Shown here piece by piece: positions 25,237-34,173 of a stretch of DNA of 64,000 nt (positions are counted from its first letter, which is position 1; each line of letters opens with the position of its first letter). The DNA lies in assembly GCF_947497025.1 (NCBI RefSeq), contig NZ_CANMFC010000003.1, forward strand, positions 1-64,000. The letters are read 5' to 3'. Position numbers and translations under genes: made by a program. Origin of the DNA: an uncultured Kushneria sp. GTDB lineage: Bacteria > Pseudomonadota > Gammaproteobacteria > Pseudomonadales > Halomonadaceae. The notes below the pieces were generated by a model, which saw only the letters and a program-made list of their open reading frames with translations, did no database searches and was not told the origin of the DNA.

Positions 25237-27969
25237 ATGGAAAAGAACACCACCTGCCCGTACTGCGGGGTCGGCTGCGGCGTTGTGGCCGAACACGACA
25301 CGGGCCGTTGTGACACCCTTGTCGGCGTGACCGGCGATCCGGCACATCCGGCCAATCAGGGCCGACTCTGCGTCAAGGGGGCGGCGCTGGCGGAAACGCT
25401 GGGTCACGATGGGCGGCTCACGCACCCTCGTATCGACGGTCTTGAGGTCAGCTGGGAGAGGGCGCTCGGCGAGGTTGCCGCACGTCTGAAAGACATTCGG
25501 GCGCGTCATGGCGGTGGCGCCATTGCAGGGTATCTCTCGGGGCAGCTTTTGACCGAGGACTATTACCTCGCCAACAAGTTCTTCAAGGGCTTTGTCGGCA
25601 CCCCGCACGTGGATACCAATTCCCGGCTGTGCATGGCCTCGGCAGTGGCGGGCTACAAGCGCGCCTTCGGGGCGGACGCCGTGCCCTGCTGCTATGAGGA
25701 TCTGGAAGAAGCAGAGTTGGTAGTGCTGACCGGCAGCAATCTGGCCTGGAACCATCCGGTGCTCTATCAGCGTCTGTGCGCGGCCAAACGCCGAAACCCC
25801 CTGATGCAGATCGTGGTGATCGATCCGCGGGTCACCGACACCTGCGAGCTTGCCGATCTCTTTTTGCAGATCAGCCCGGGCAGTGACATTGCGCTCTTCA
25901 ACGGCCTGTTGAGCTATATGGCCTGCAGGGAAAAGCTGGATCGTGATTTTATCGAGCAGCATACCGAAGGGTTTGATGAGACGCTGGCCGCCGCGCAGCA
26001 GGAGGCGCCGGATATCGAGACCGCCGCCGAGCTCTGCGGCGTCGATGCCGAGCGGCTGGAAACCTTCTACTACTGGTTTGCCACTCAGTTGCATGTGGTC
26101 ACGCTTTATTCGCAGGGCATTAACCAGTCGAGCAGCGGTACCGACCGGGTCAATGCGATCATCAACTGTCATCTGGCCGGCGGCAGCATCGGCCTGCCGG
26201 GGGCAGGGCCCTTCTCGATTACCGGACAGCCCAATGCCATGGGCGGACGTGAAGTCGGCGGACTGGCCCACCAGCTGGCGGCGCACATGGATTACCACAC
26301 GCCCGGCGCACTGGATCGCGTCACTCGATTCTGGACCACCCCGGGACTTGTGCTCGCGCTGCCCGAGGGTCCCGGTCACAAGGCGCTGGCGCTGATCGAG
26401 GCGATCGAGCGCGGCGAGATTCAGGCGCTGTGGATCATGGCTACCAATCCGCTGGTCAGCCTGCCGGATGCCAACCGGGTACGCGCTGCGCTCCAGAAGT
26501 GCCCGCTGGTGATCGTCTCCGAGTGCATGGCCCACAACGACACCCTGGAGCATGCCGACATCATCCTGCCGGCCAGCGGCTGGGCAGAAAAGGACGGCAC
26601 CGTCACCAACTCCGAGCGGCGCATCTCACGCCAGCGCGGGATCCTGCCGCCCCCGGGCGAAGCACGACACGACTGGTGGATCATCTGCGAGGTGGCTCGT
26701 CGCATGGGCTTTGGTGAGGCCTTCGACTACACCAGCGTGCACGAAATCTTTGACGAGCACGCCCGGCTGTCGGGCTTTGAAAACGACCCGCAGGCCACGC
26801 CGGAGACGGGCTATCGGCTGTTCGATATTTCCGGGTTGGCCGGGCTGGATCGCGCTCGCTATGACGGGCTCGCACCGATTCAGTGGCCGGTCAATGCGAG
26901 AGCCCCGCATGGTACGGCGCGGCTGTTCGAGAACGCTCGCTTCATGACCGCCAACGGCCGGGCAAGACTGATCGCGGTCTCTTCCCGCGCCACGCTTCAG
27001 CAGCCCACCAGCGAGACGGGGCTTGTGCTCAATACCGGCCGTATTCGTGATCAGTGGCACACCATGACCCGGACGGCACGTGCCTCGCGGCTCATGCATC
27101 ACCGAAGCGAGCCCTTTATCGAGGTGCATCCCGAGGATGCGCGCGCGTCAGGGACGCAAAACGGTCAGATCGCCCGGCTGCATAATAGGCTGGGCGAGTA
27201 TTTTGGCCGCGTGCGCGTCACTACCGCCCAGCCGCAGGGATCGCTTTTCATTCCCATTCACTGGAACGATCAGTTTGCCCATCAGGGGCGGGCGTCGGCG
27301 CTGATCGAGGCTGTCTGCGATCCGATCTCTGGTCAGCCCGAATCCAAGCAGGGCCGGGTGGCGCTGTCACCCATTGCTGCGCAGTGGGAGGCCTGTCTGC
27401 TATTGGGAGGTGACGCGCGGGCGCCTTTGGATGAGAGCGACTGGTGGGTGCGCGTCCCGCAGGCTCATGCTCAGCGCTTTCAGATGGTGGGCAACGAGAC
27501 AGAGGACTGGGCGTTGTGGTGCGCACGCACGCTGGGTCAGGCACCCACGCTCTGGAGTGAAGATGATGGATGCGGCCACTTTCGCGCGGCGTGCCTGCAT
27601 GAAGGCAGGCTTGTCTGGTGGCTGGCGGTGGCGCCGGTCGGCATGCTCAACCCGATGCTGGGCGATGTTGGCTGGCTGGATGGGTGCTTTGCGCTTGAAA
27701 CCCTTGCCCCCCCGCAGCGTCGTCGGCTGCTCGCCGGCCGGGCGGCGAGCGGTGAAGATGCCGGAGCCACGGTATGCAGCTGCCATCAGGTGGGAGAGAA
27801 AACCATCAACCGCGCCATTGCCGGTGGCTGTAAAAGCGTTGAAGCGCTGGGGGAGCGGCTGTCCTGCGGCACCCAGTGCGGCTCCTGTATTCCCGAATTG
27901 CGCGCGCTTTTAAAGACACCGCAGGCGCAGAATACCGTGCAGGAAGGGGCAGCTCGCGAGACGGTCTGA
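25237..27969 (+). CDS. nasA: Assimilatory nitrate reductase catalytic subunit with C-terminal [2Fe-2S] domain
   Basis: 910 residues with GAGGAG before the ATG. The N-terminal [4Fe-4S] ligands are Cys7, Cys10, Cys14 and Cys45 (TTCPYCGVGCGVV, GRLCVKG). Molybdopterin-binding blocks follow: MASAVAGYKRAFGADAVPCC, NINQSSSGTD-type residues and ITGQPNAMGGREVGGLAHQL. ECMAHNDTLEHADIILPASG and WAEKDGTVTNSERRISRQRG are typical of Nas/Nap enzymes. The C-terminus carries a BFD-like [2Fe-2S] domain (Cys847, Cys849, Cys881, Cys884). It reduces nitrate to nitrite in the cytoplasm using electrons from a flavoprotein, probably the one encoded opposite. No twin-arginine signal is present. Confidence 0.95.
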   Translation: MEKNTTCPYCGVGCGVVAEHDTGRCDTLVGVTGDPAHPANQGRLCVKGAALAETLGHDGRLTHPRIDGLEVSWERALGEVAARLKDIRARHGGGAIAGYLSGQLLTEDYYLANKFFKGFVGTPHVDTNSRLCMASAVAGYKRAFGADAVPCCYEDLEEAELVVLTGSNLAWNHPVLYQRLCAAKRRNPLMQIVVIDPRVTDTCELADLFLQISPGSDIALFNGLLSYMACREKLDRDFIEQHTEGFDETLAAAQQEAPDIETAAELCGVDAERLETFYYWFATQLHVVTLYSQGINQSSSGTDRVNAIINCHLAGGSIGLPGAGPFSITGQPNAMGGREVGGLAHQLAAHMDYHTPGALDRVTRFWTTPGLVLALPEGPGHKALALIEAIERGEIQALWIMATNPLVSLPDANRVRAALQKCPLVIVSECMAHNDTLEHADIILPASGWAEKDGTVTNSERRISRQRGILPPPGEARHDWWIICEVARRMGFGEAFDYTSVHEIFDEHARLSGFENDPQATPETGYRLFDISGLAGLDRARYDGLAPIQWPVNARAPHGTARLFENARFMTANGRARLIAVSSRATLQQPTSETGLVLNTGRIRDQWHTMTRTARASRLMHHRSEPFIEVHPEDARASGTQNGQIARLHNRLGEYFGRVRVTTAQPQGSLFIPIHWNDQFAHQGRASALIEAVCDPISGQPESKQGRVALSPIAAQWEACLLLGGDARAPLDESDWWVRVPQAHAQRFQMVGNETEDWALWCARTLGQAPTLWSEDDGCGHFRAACLHEGRLVWWLAVAPVGMLNPMLGDVGWLDGCFALETLAPPQRRRLLAGRAASGEDAGATVCSCHQVGEKTINRAIAGGCKSVEALGERLSCGTQCGSCIPELRALLKTPQAQNTVQEGAARETV

Positions 27970-28036
27970 ACAGGCTTGAGCTTGCCAACCGATCGGATGC
28001 GCTGCCCTTTGTCAGCAGGACGCTTCATTTTCTGCC

Positions 28037-29884
28037 TCAGCGATAGCCTGCGGCCTGTAACTCGAAAAGCTCGGCGTAGCGGTCGCCGTTGGCCATCAGT
28101 TCGTTGTGGCTGCCGCGCTCGATAATGCGTCCGCGCGCCATGACCACGATCACATCGGCACTTCTGACCGTCGAGAAACGATGTGAGATCAGAATCGAGG
28201 TCTGATGTCGGCTGTGGTCGCGAAAGCGGTTGAAGACAGCCGCTTCTGCGGCCGCGTCCATGGCGGCGGTGGGTTCATCAAGGACCAGAATATCGGCGCT
28301 TTCGCGCATCCAGGCTCTGGAGAGGGCGATTTTTTGCCACTGGCCGCCGGACAGTTCCTGACCATCCTTGAACCAGCGTCCGAGCTGGGTGTGATAGCCC
28401 GAGGGCAGGCGGCTGATGAAGTCATCGGCCAACCCGCGTTGCGCTGCTGCCTGCCAGCGTCTCTCATCCTCAAAGGCGTGGGTATCGCCGACGCCCAGGT
28501 TTTCGCCCACGGACAGCTGATAGCGTACGAAGTCCTGGAAAATAACGCCGATCCGCTGGCGTAGTATCTGAGTGTCCCAATCACGCAGGTCACTGCCATC
28601 GAGCAGAATGCGCCCGCAGCTCGGGTGGTAGAGTCGGGTCAGCAGCTTGATCAGGGTGGTCTTGCCGGAGCCGTTCTCGCCGACCAGTGCCAGACTCTGA
28701 CCGGGTGGCAGGTGCAGCGAAATGTCATCGAGTACCTGTTCGCCACCCGGGTAGGCAAACCCCACGTTTTCAAAGCGTATGCCGTCGTCGGGTAACTCGC
28801 CTTTGGTCAGGGTGCCGGTTTCCCGCTCGGTAGGCTGCTCAAGAAACTCATAAAGATTGGAGAGATAGAGATTGTCCTCGAACATGCCGCTGACGGCCGT
28901 AAGACTGGCCGATAGTGCTCCCTAGCTTTGCTTGAATACCAGTAGATACATGGTCATCTGGCCCAGCGTCAGGGTGCCGATAATGGTCTCGAACACCACC
29001 CAGCCGTAGGCGGCGTAAAAGGTCAGCGTGCCCAGAAGCCCCAGCAGAAAACCCCACAGCGTGCGCCTGAGCGTCAGGCGGCGCTCTTCACTGTAGAGGT
29101 TGTCGAAGATGGCGCGGTAGCGGGACAGAAAAAGGCGCTCCAGCCCGTAGAGCTTGACCTCCTTGATGCTGTCCTCGCGCGCCAGCAGAGTTTCCAGATA
29201 GCGCTGCTCGCGCATCTGCGGTGAACGCCAGCGAAAAAGGCGAAAGGCCTCGCCGGAGAATCTGGCTTCGGACACAAAGACGGGCAGGGCACCGGCCACG
29301 ATAATCAGCAGCGCCCAGGGGGAGAACTGCACCAGCAGCACGCTGAAGCTCGCCAGCGAAATGACGTTTTGCAATAGCGCAAAGGTTCGGGTGACCAGCA
29401 ACAGCGGCCGCGTCGAGGCTTCCCGGCGGGCGCGGGTCAGACGGTCATAAATCTCGGAGTCCTCGAACTGCGAAAGCGACAGCTCACCGGCCTTTTCAAG
29501 CAGCATGACGTTGACCTTCTGACCAAGCTGCGCGCGCAGCAGCGACTGTTGAGCATCCAGCGCTCGCTGCGCCAGTGACATCAATGCAATCAGGGCGCCC
29601 TCTACAATGACCAGAGACAGCACCGGGGATAGTGCGGTCTGTAAATCCCCGATTTGATCAGGGTAGATTGCCATTGCCTGCACCACGCCGTCCACGATCA
29701 GCTGACCCACCCAGGCCACCACGGCCGGCAAAACTCCGGCCACCAGCGTTGCCAGCGCAAGCCCTAGCATCATCAGACGCGAGGTCTGCCAGACCAGCAC
29801 CAGCGCACGCAGGGTATAGCGAAAGACATTGAAAAAATCGCCCGGCGCGGCGGCCAGGCGATGTTTAAGGCAAGAAAGGGACAT
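28037..29884 (-). pseudogene. ABC exporter (fused permease-ATPase) interrupted by one in-frame amber codon
   Basis: Two frames in the same reading phase are split only by a TAG at 28922-28924. Upstream, from the ATG at 29884, lie about six membrane spans of a type I exporter (LVAGVLPAVVAWVGQLIVDG; GQMTMYLLVFKQS then stop). Downstream the reading continues GALSASLTAVSGMFEDNLYL into a complete ATPase with Walker A ALVGENGSGKTTLIKLLT, signature ELSGGQWQKIALSRAW, Walker B DILVLDEPTAAMD and H-loop SHRFSTVR. Relatives have Q at the stop position (the QxQGA pattern), so this is a CAG-to-TAG change. Either it is a recent pseudogene, a sequencing error, or the stop is suppressed. No restart ribosome site is obvious before the ATG at 28885. 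Confidence 0.8.
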
Positions 29885-29897
29885 GATCAAACGGCCA

Positions 29898-30266
29898 TTA
29901 GAAGGTCTGACGTGAACGCTTGCGGGGTGTAGCACCCTGACGCGGGGCACGGCGCATTCTGACATTGCCCTGCCAGAGATGGGTTAATGAGGGCACAAAC
30001 GGCCTGATCGGCTGGCGCCTGGCGCGCCCCTGGCGGGGGGCCGGTATCTCGCGCATGCCTTCTCGTATGCATACGCCGAGACTTGCGATTACTGCCACGC
30101 CGGCCATCAAGAGACTGGCCATGCTGCTGATAATGATCAGTGCTCCGGCCGCAACCCCCAGGGCAATCAACATCACGGACAGGCAGATATCGCGTGAAAA
30201 CCCTCGCCATAGCCCGTAGCCACCCAGGGTAATGGCAAGAAATGCTATCCATAGCAGACTGATCAT
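29898..30266 (-). CDS. Small integral membrane protein, unknown function
   Basis: 122 residues. Three hydrophobic stretches fill the first 70 residues (MISLLWIAFLAITLGGYGLW, ICLSVMLIALGVAAGALIII, SLLMAGVAVIASLGV). A strongly basic tail follows (APRQGRARRQPIRPFV to the end, ending PRKRSRQTF). No family is recognised. It precedes the ABC exporter on the same strand with a 13-base gap, so the two may be co-transcribed. The many arginines in the tail suggest contact with nucleic acid or phospholipid, but that is conjecture. Confidence 0.6.
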   Translation of the reverse strand: MISLLWIAFLAITLGGYGLWRGFSRDICLSVMLIALGVAAGALIIISSMASLLMAGVAVIASLGVCIREGMREIPAPRQGRARRQPIRPFVPSLTHLWQGNVRMRRAPRQGATPRKRSRQTF

Positions 30267-30721
30267 AATGTCACGCTCACTTTTGCCGGGCGCATCATGC
30301 CCCCATATATGTCCATCAATGATTTTAGTGCATTTTGTGACAAAAACACGTCAAAGACTGACAGTCATGAATCAATATGTCGTCATGCTACCGGATCTGA
30401 AGGAATGCAGTCGGCGTTTGTAATGTGTCAGAGCGAGTGCAACAACCCCATAAAGCTGGTCTGAGGTGACATCTGGAGTAACGAACGAGAACACGACGTT
30501 CCCTGGACATTGCCATATTGGCAGGCCACCAATTATTTTCGATCGCCGCTGGGTAAGCATGCGTGTGCGAATATCCTGTGCGCAAGCGGCCTCCGGGGGC
30601 CGGCATTATGCGCTGGCATGCTATCCTCATCACCACAGCGGTATCAAAGACCCGTCACAACGCACGGGCTATTTTCTTCGCGCCCATACGCCGCTTTTTC
30701 AACGACGCAGGAGCATAGGTC
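30267..30721. other. Intergenic region without a recognised gene
   Basis: About 455 bases separate divergent genes. Frames present are short and overlap on both strands without a family match or ribosome site. A GCAGGAG ribosome site for the next gene lies near its 3' end. No terminator was found. Confidence 0.5.
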
Positions 30722-32521
30722 ATGGCTGTCGGGCATCGCAGAGGCTGGAGCATTACTGCTGGTATTGTCGTGGTTGTGGCCGGCAGCATCTATTTTGCCG
30801 GACCCTGGGCACTGAAAAGCTGGGCGGTCGACAAGCTTGGAGAGACGACCGGTCAACCTGTCACGATGAGTCATCTGAGCTTCAATCCCTTTACGGCAAC
30901 GGCGTCACTATCCGAGTTGAACATCGGTGATGGTGAGACGCCGATCATTCATGTTAATGAGGGCGAGATGACACTGGCGTGGCGGACGCTTTGGCAGTCA
31001 GGCATTCATATCAAGCGTATAGACCTGAACGGCCCTCGCCTGCATCTGGTCCAGACCCCTGAAGGTGAACTCAATATCGCGCAGCTCGGTGGTGATGACG
31101 GCGGCGGCGAGAGTACAGCGCTGAGCATTGATCGCATCACGACGCATCAGGGTCGGATTGACTGGGTCAATCAGGCTCAATCCCCGTCAACGCAGCTGTC
31201 GGTGACCGATCTGGCGCTCACGCTTGAAGGTTATGACAGTCAAAACCCTTCCCCCATGCAGGGACAGGCGACAGGTACCCTGAATCGCGGCCAGCTCAGT
31301 GCCAGGGGGCAGTTTGGTGTGAGCCCCCTGACCGGTGATCTTCAGATGGAAGGCCAGCAGATCGGGCTTGATTTGATCAATCCATGGCTTTCGCAGATGA
31401 GTGCAGTACAGATCGACAAGGGGACGCTGAGTGGGGAGGGTGAGCTCGCCTTTGGTGAGGCAAGACAGGGACAGGTGCAGTGGCAGGGGAATTTGACCAC
31501 CCGTTCGGTGTCTCTGCTTGATGGTCGTCAGCGTCCGTTGTTCAGCGTGGATCAGGCAAGGCTTACGGGCATGGACCTGCTGACCGGTGATCATCTGCGC
31601 GCCGATCGTCTGTCCATGTCGGGGTCAAACATGATGGCCGTCATCGATGAGCAGGGCGATTTCAATCTCACGACATCGCTGGGCCTGCAGTCGGATGATG
31701 CTTCTGCACAGGAAGACAGCGCGAAGCAAAATGATTCGCAGCAGGAGGACTCGTCACAAAACCATTCGCAACAGGACGGTTCGCAGCAGGACGGTTCGCA
31801 GCAGGGCAGTGGTATGGCGTTTGCGCTGGGTCATATGGAGGTTTCCGATGGCGCCTTCAATTTTGAGGATCGTAACATGTCGCCGAAGGTGGCCCTGAGT
31901 ATCGATTCCCTCAAGGGCACCATGGAGGACTTTGATACACGCCGCGACACGTCGACCAGCTACTCCTTCAAGGGGCTTGAGAGCCAGCGAACGCCAGTCA
32001 TCATCGAAGGGAAGTTCAATGCCGCTGCGCCTTCGGGGGTAATGCATCTGGTGGTCGACCGCCTGCCGCTTGAACGCTTTGCTCCCTATATCCAGCGCTT
32101 TGGTGGATACAGGATCGAGCAGGGTACGGCAGATCTTGATCTACGCTACCGGCTTCGTAATGGCCATCTTGATGCCGATAACCATGTGGTCCTGCGCGAG
32201 CTGGATCTGGGGGAGGAGGTGCCTGAAGGAGATACCTCCCTGCCGCTGAAAAAGCTGATTGGCGTATTAAAGGGTGATGAGGGTGTGATCGATCTTGATA
32301 TTCCCATCAATGCGTCGGTAGAAGGCGCGGGTATCAATGTCAGTGAGGTGGTCTGGCAGGTGGTCGGCGAGGCGCTGGAGAACATGGTGACATCGCCCAT
32401 CGACACGCTTGATGCCATGATCAACGGCGACGACGATCGCGATGCTGCTGCAGGCAAGGCTTCCGGGGGCTACGACGAGGGCCCTCTGTCGCAGGTGGCC
32501 ACCGAGCCAGGCGATGATTGA
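30722..32521 (+). CDS. DUF748 / AsmA-like envelope protein
   Basis: 599 residues. One N-terminal membrane anchor (WSITAGIVVVVAGSIYFAGP) is followed by a long beta-rich periplasmic part. SWAVDKLGETTGQPVTMSHL, FNPFTATASLSELNIGD and IKRIDLNGPRLHLVQTPEGE match DUF748 proteins, relatives of AsmA and TamB that shape lipid traffic between membranes. Residues near 333-362 form a Ser/Gln/Asp/Asn low-complexity linker (DSQQEDSSQNHSQQDG) coded by imperfect short repeats. Near the C-terminus, LPLKKLIGVLKGDEGVIDLD is also family-typical. The stop overlaps the upstream part of the next frame, and the following outer-membrane lipoprotein gene probably shares its transcript. Confidence 0.82.
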   Translation: MAVGHRRGWSITAGIVVVVAGSIYFAGPWALKSWAVDKLGETTGQPVTMSHLSFNPFTATASLSELNIGDGETPIIHVNEGEMTLAWRTLWQSGIHIKRIDLNGPRLHLVQTPEGELNIAQLGGDDGGGESTALSIDRITTHQGRIDWVNQAQSPSTQLSVTDLALTLEGYDSQNPSPMQGQATGTLNRGQLSARGQFGVSPLTGDLQMEGQQIGLDLINPWLSQMSAVQIDKGTLSGEGELAFGEARQGQVQWQGNLTTRSVSLLDGRQRPLFSVDQARLTGMDLLTGDHLRADRLSMSGSNMMAVIDEQGDFNLTTSLGLQSDDASAQEDSAKQNDSQQEDSSQNHSQQDGSQQDGSQQGSGMAFALGHMEVSDGAFNFEDRNMSPKVALSIDSLKGTMEDFDTRRDTSTSYSFKGLESQRTPVIIEGKFNAAAPSGVMHLVVDRLPLERFAPYIQRFGGYRIEQGTADLDLRYRLRNGHLDADNHVVLRELDLGEEVPEGDTSLPLKKLIGVLKGDEGVIDLDIPINASVEGAGINVSEVVWQVVGEALENMVTSPIDTLDAMINGDDDRDAAAGKASGGYDEGPLSQVATEPGDD

Positions 32522-32547
32522 GTGCTGGACAAGGATATGAAGGCGGC

Positions 32548-34086
32548 ATGAAAACGGATAACGGACAGTGGCTCCGGTGGAGAGATGGTGTACGACCCGG
32601 TGCTACAGGGCTTCTGCTTGTCGCGCTGATAAGCGGGTGCGCCAGTTATGAGGGCATCGAGCCCAGGGGCGAAATGGTGTCGCTCAATCGGCTATCGGCC
32701 CTTCAGGCAGTGAAGGATGTCACCATCTCCTCGGCCAACTGGCCGGATCGCCAGTGGTGGAACACGCTGGGCGATCCGCATCTGGAGGCCCTGATTCAGG
32801 AAGCGTTGGCAGATTCCCCCGATATGGACGTGGCCCTGGCACGCCTGCGTTCGGCCAATGCGGCCGTTGGTCAGGCGGGTGCCGAGCGGCTGCCGACAGT
32901 GGATGGTTCTGCCACCATATCGCGCTCGCGGGTCTCTGAAGTCGATGACCCCCAGGGGCTGGGCAATATCTACAGTACGACCCGGGGGCTGTCATCGAAC
33001 TTCAGCTACGATGTCGACCTCTGGGGCGGGCGTCGTGCGGCCTGGTCGGCGGCACTGGGTGAGGCGCGGGCCACAGAGATCGATCTGCACGAGGCCGCGT
33101 TGACGCTGTCGGTCAATGTGGCCCGGGCCTATGTCCAGCTGGCAGGCGATTACGCTCTGCTGGACATCGCCCGGCAGCAGCTTGAGCGGGCGCAAACCAT
33201 CGACAAGACCAATCAGCAGCTTCAGCAGGCCGGTCTGAGCGATCAGTCGGCGCGGCTGCAGTCACGCTCCAGCGTATCCACGGCACAACAGTCACTGGAA
33301 TCGGCGCAGCAGGCTGTTCGAAGCGATCGAATTTCGCTGGGCGTGCTGCTGGGCAAGGGGCCCGATCGCGGTTTTGACATCGAGCGGCCCCGGCCGCTGT
33401 CCCCGGCCCTGTTGTCGCTGCCTTCGGTCGTGCCGGCCGAGCTGGTCGGGCGGCGTCCGGATGTGGTCGCGGCGCGTTGGCGGGTGGAGTCCCAGACCCA
33501 GCAGATCAAGGCGGACAAGGCGCAGTTTTATCCCAATCTCAATCTGAGTGCGATGGCCGGTTTCAGTTCGCGGCTGGGCAGCTATTTCTTTTCGGAGTCG
33601 GCCAAAAGCTGGAGTGTTTCCCCGGCGCTGTCATTGCCGATCTTTGAGGGTGGGCGTCTTCGGGCCAATCTGGACAGCACCGAGGCAGATTATGATCTGG
33701 CCGTGGCCCGGTATAATCAGACCGTGATCTCGGCGCTGGGTACCGTCGCCGATACCATTACGTCCGTACAGTCACTGAATCGTCAGCAGCGATCGCTTGA
33801 AAGGGCGCGCGATAACGCCCAGCAGGCCTTTGATCTGGCGCTCGAGCGTTTTCAGGCAGGCATTACCAACTATCTACAGGTATTGAGTACCCAACAGCAG
33901 CTGCTTAATGCCCAGCAGTCGCTGGTGAGCTTGAACAGCCAGCTGGTGGATACCTCGATTCAGCTGGTGCAGGCGCTGGGCGGCGGTTTCCATGCGGGGC
34001 TTGATGTACCGCATGCTTCTGGAGGCTACCCACATGCGCCCAATCCACAGACCACAGGCAGGTCTCCTGATCAATCGGATTCCTGA
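32548..34086 (+). CDS. NodT-family outer-membrane efflux lipoprotein (TolC/OprM type)
   Basis: 512 residues from the ATG at 32548. A TTG frame at 32518 is less likely. LLLVALISGCASYEG is a lipobox signal, so the protein is lipid-anchored. The barrel and coiled-coil body contains the two OEP repeats: ALIQEALADSPDMDVALARL and AWSAALGEARATEIDLHEAA in the first, then VGRRPDVVAARWRVESQTQQ and FQAGITNYLQVLSTQQQLLN in the second. It forms the outer-membrane exit of tripartite pumps. No membrane-fusion or RND pump gene is adjacent, only the DUF748 gene upstream. The C-terminus has a proline-rich extension. A terminator follows. Confidence 0.9.
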   Translation: MKTDNGQWLRWRDGVRPGATGLLLVALISGCASYEGIEPRGEMVSLNRLSALQAVKDVTISSANWPDRQWWNTLGDPHLEALIQEALADSPDMDVALARLRSANAAVGQAGAERLPTVDGSATISRSRVSEVDDPQGLGNIYSTTRGLSSNFSYDVDLWGGRRAAWSAALGEARATEIDLHEAALTLSVNVARAYVQLAGDYALLDIARQQLERAQTIDKTNQQLQQAGLSDQSARLQSRSSVSTAQQSLESAQQAVRSDRISLGVLLGKGPDRGFDIERPRPLSPALLSLPSVVPAELVGRRPDVVAARWRVESQTQQIKADKAQFYPNLNLSAMAGFSSRLGSYFFSESAKSWSVSPALSLPIFEGGRLRANLDSTEADYDLAVARYNQTVISALGTVADTITSVQSLNRQQRSLERARDNAQQAFDLALERFQAGITNYLQVLSTQQQLLNAQQSLVSLNSQLVDTSIQLVQALGGGFHAGLDVPHASGGYPHAPNPQTTGRSPDQSDS

Positions 34087-34111
34087 GCTGGTTTTTGAGA
34101 AAGGCCGCCAA

Positions 34112-34142
34112 CAAAAAAACGCCCCGTAAAGGGGCGTTTTTT
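34112..34142. terminator. Bidirectional terminator between NodT and the M23 peptidase gene
   Basis: AAAAAAACGCCCC to about 34126 pairs with GGGGCGTTTTTT from 34131. A and T runs on both sides allow it to serve both convergent genes. Confidence 0.9.
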
Positions 34143-34173
34143 ATGGTGGTACATCATGGGACGAGGTAGATGA

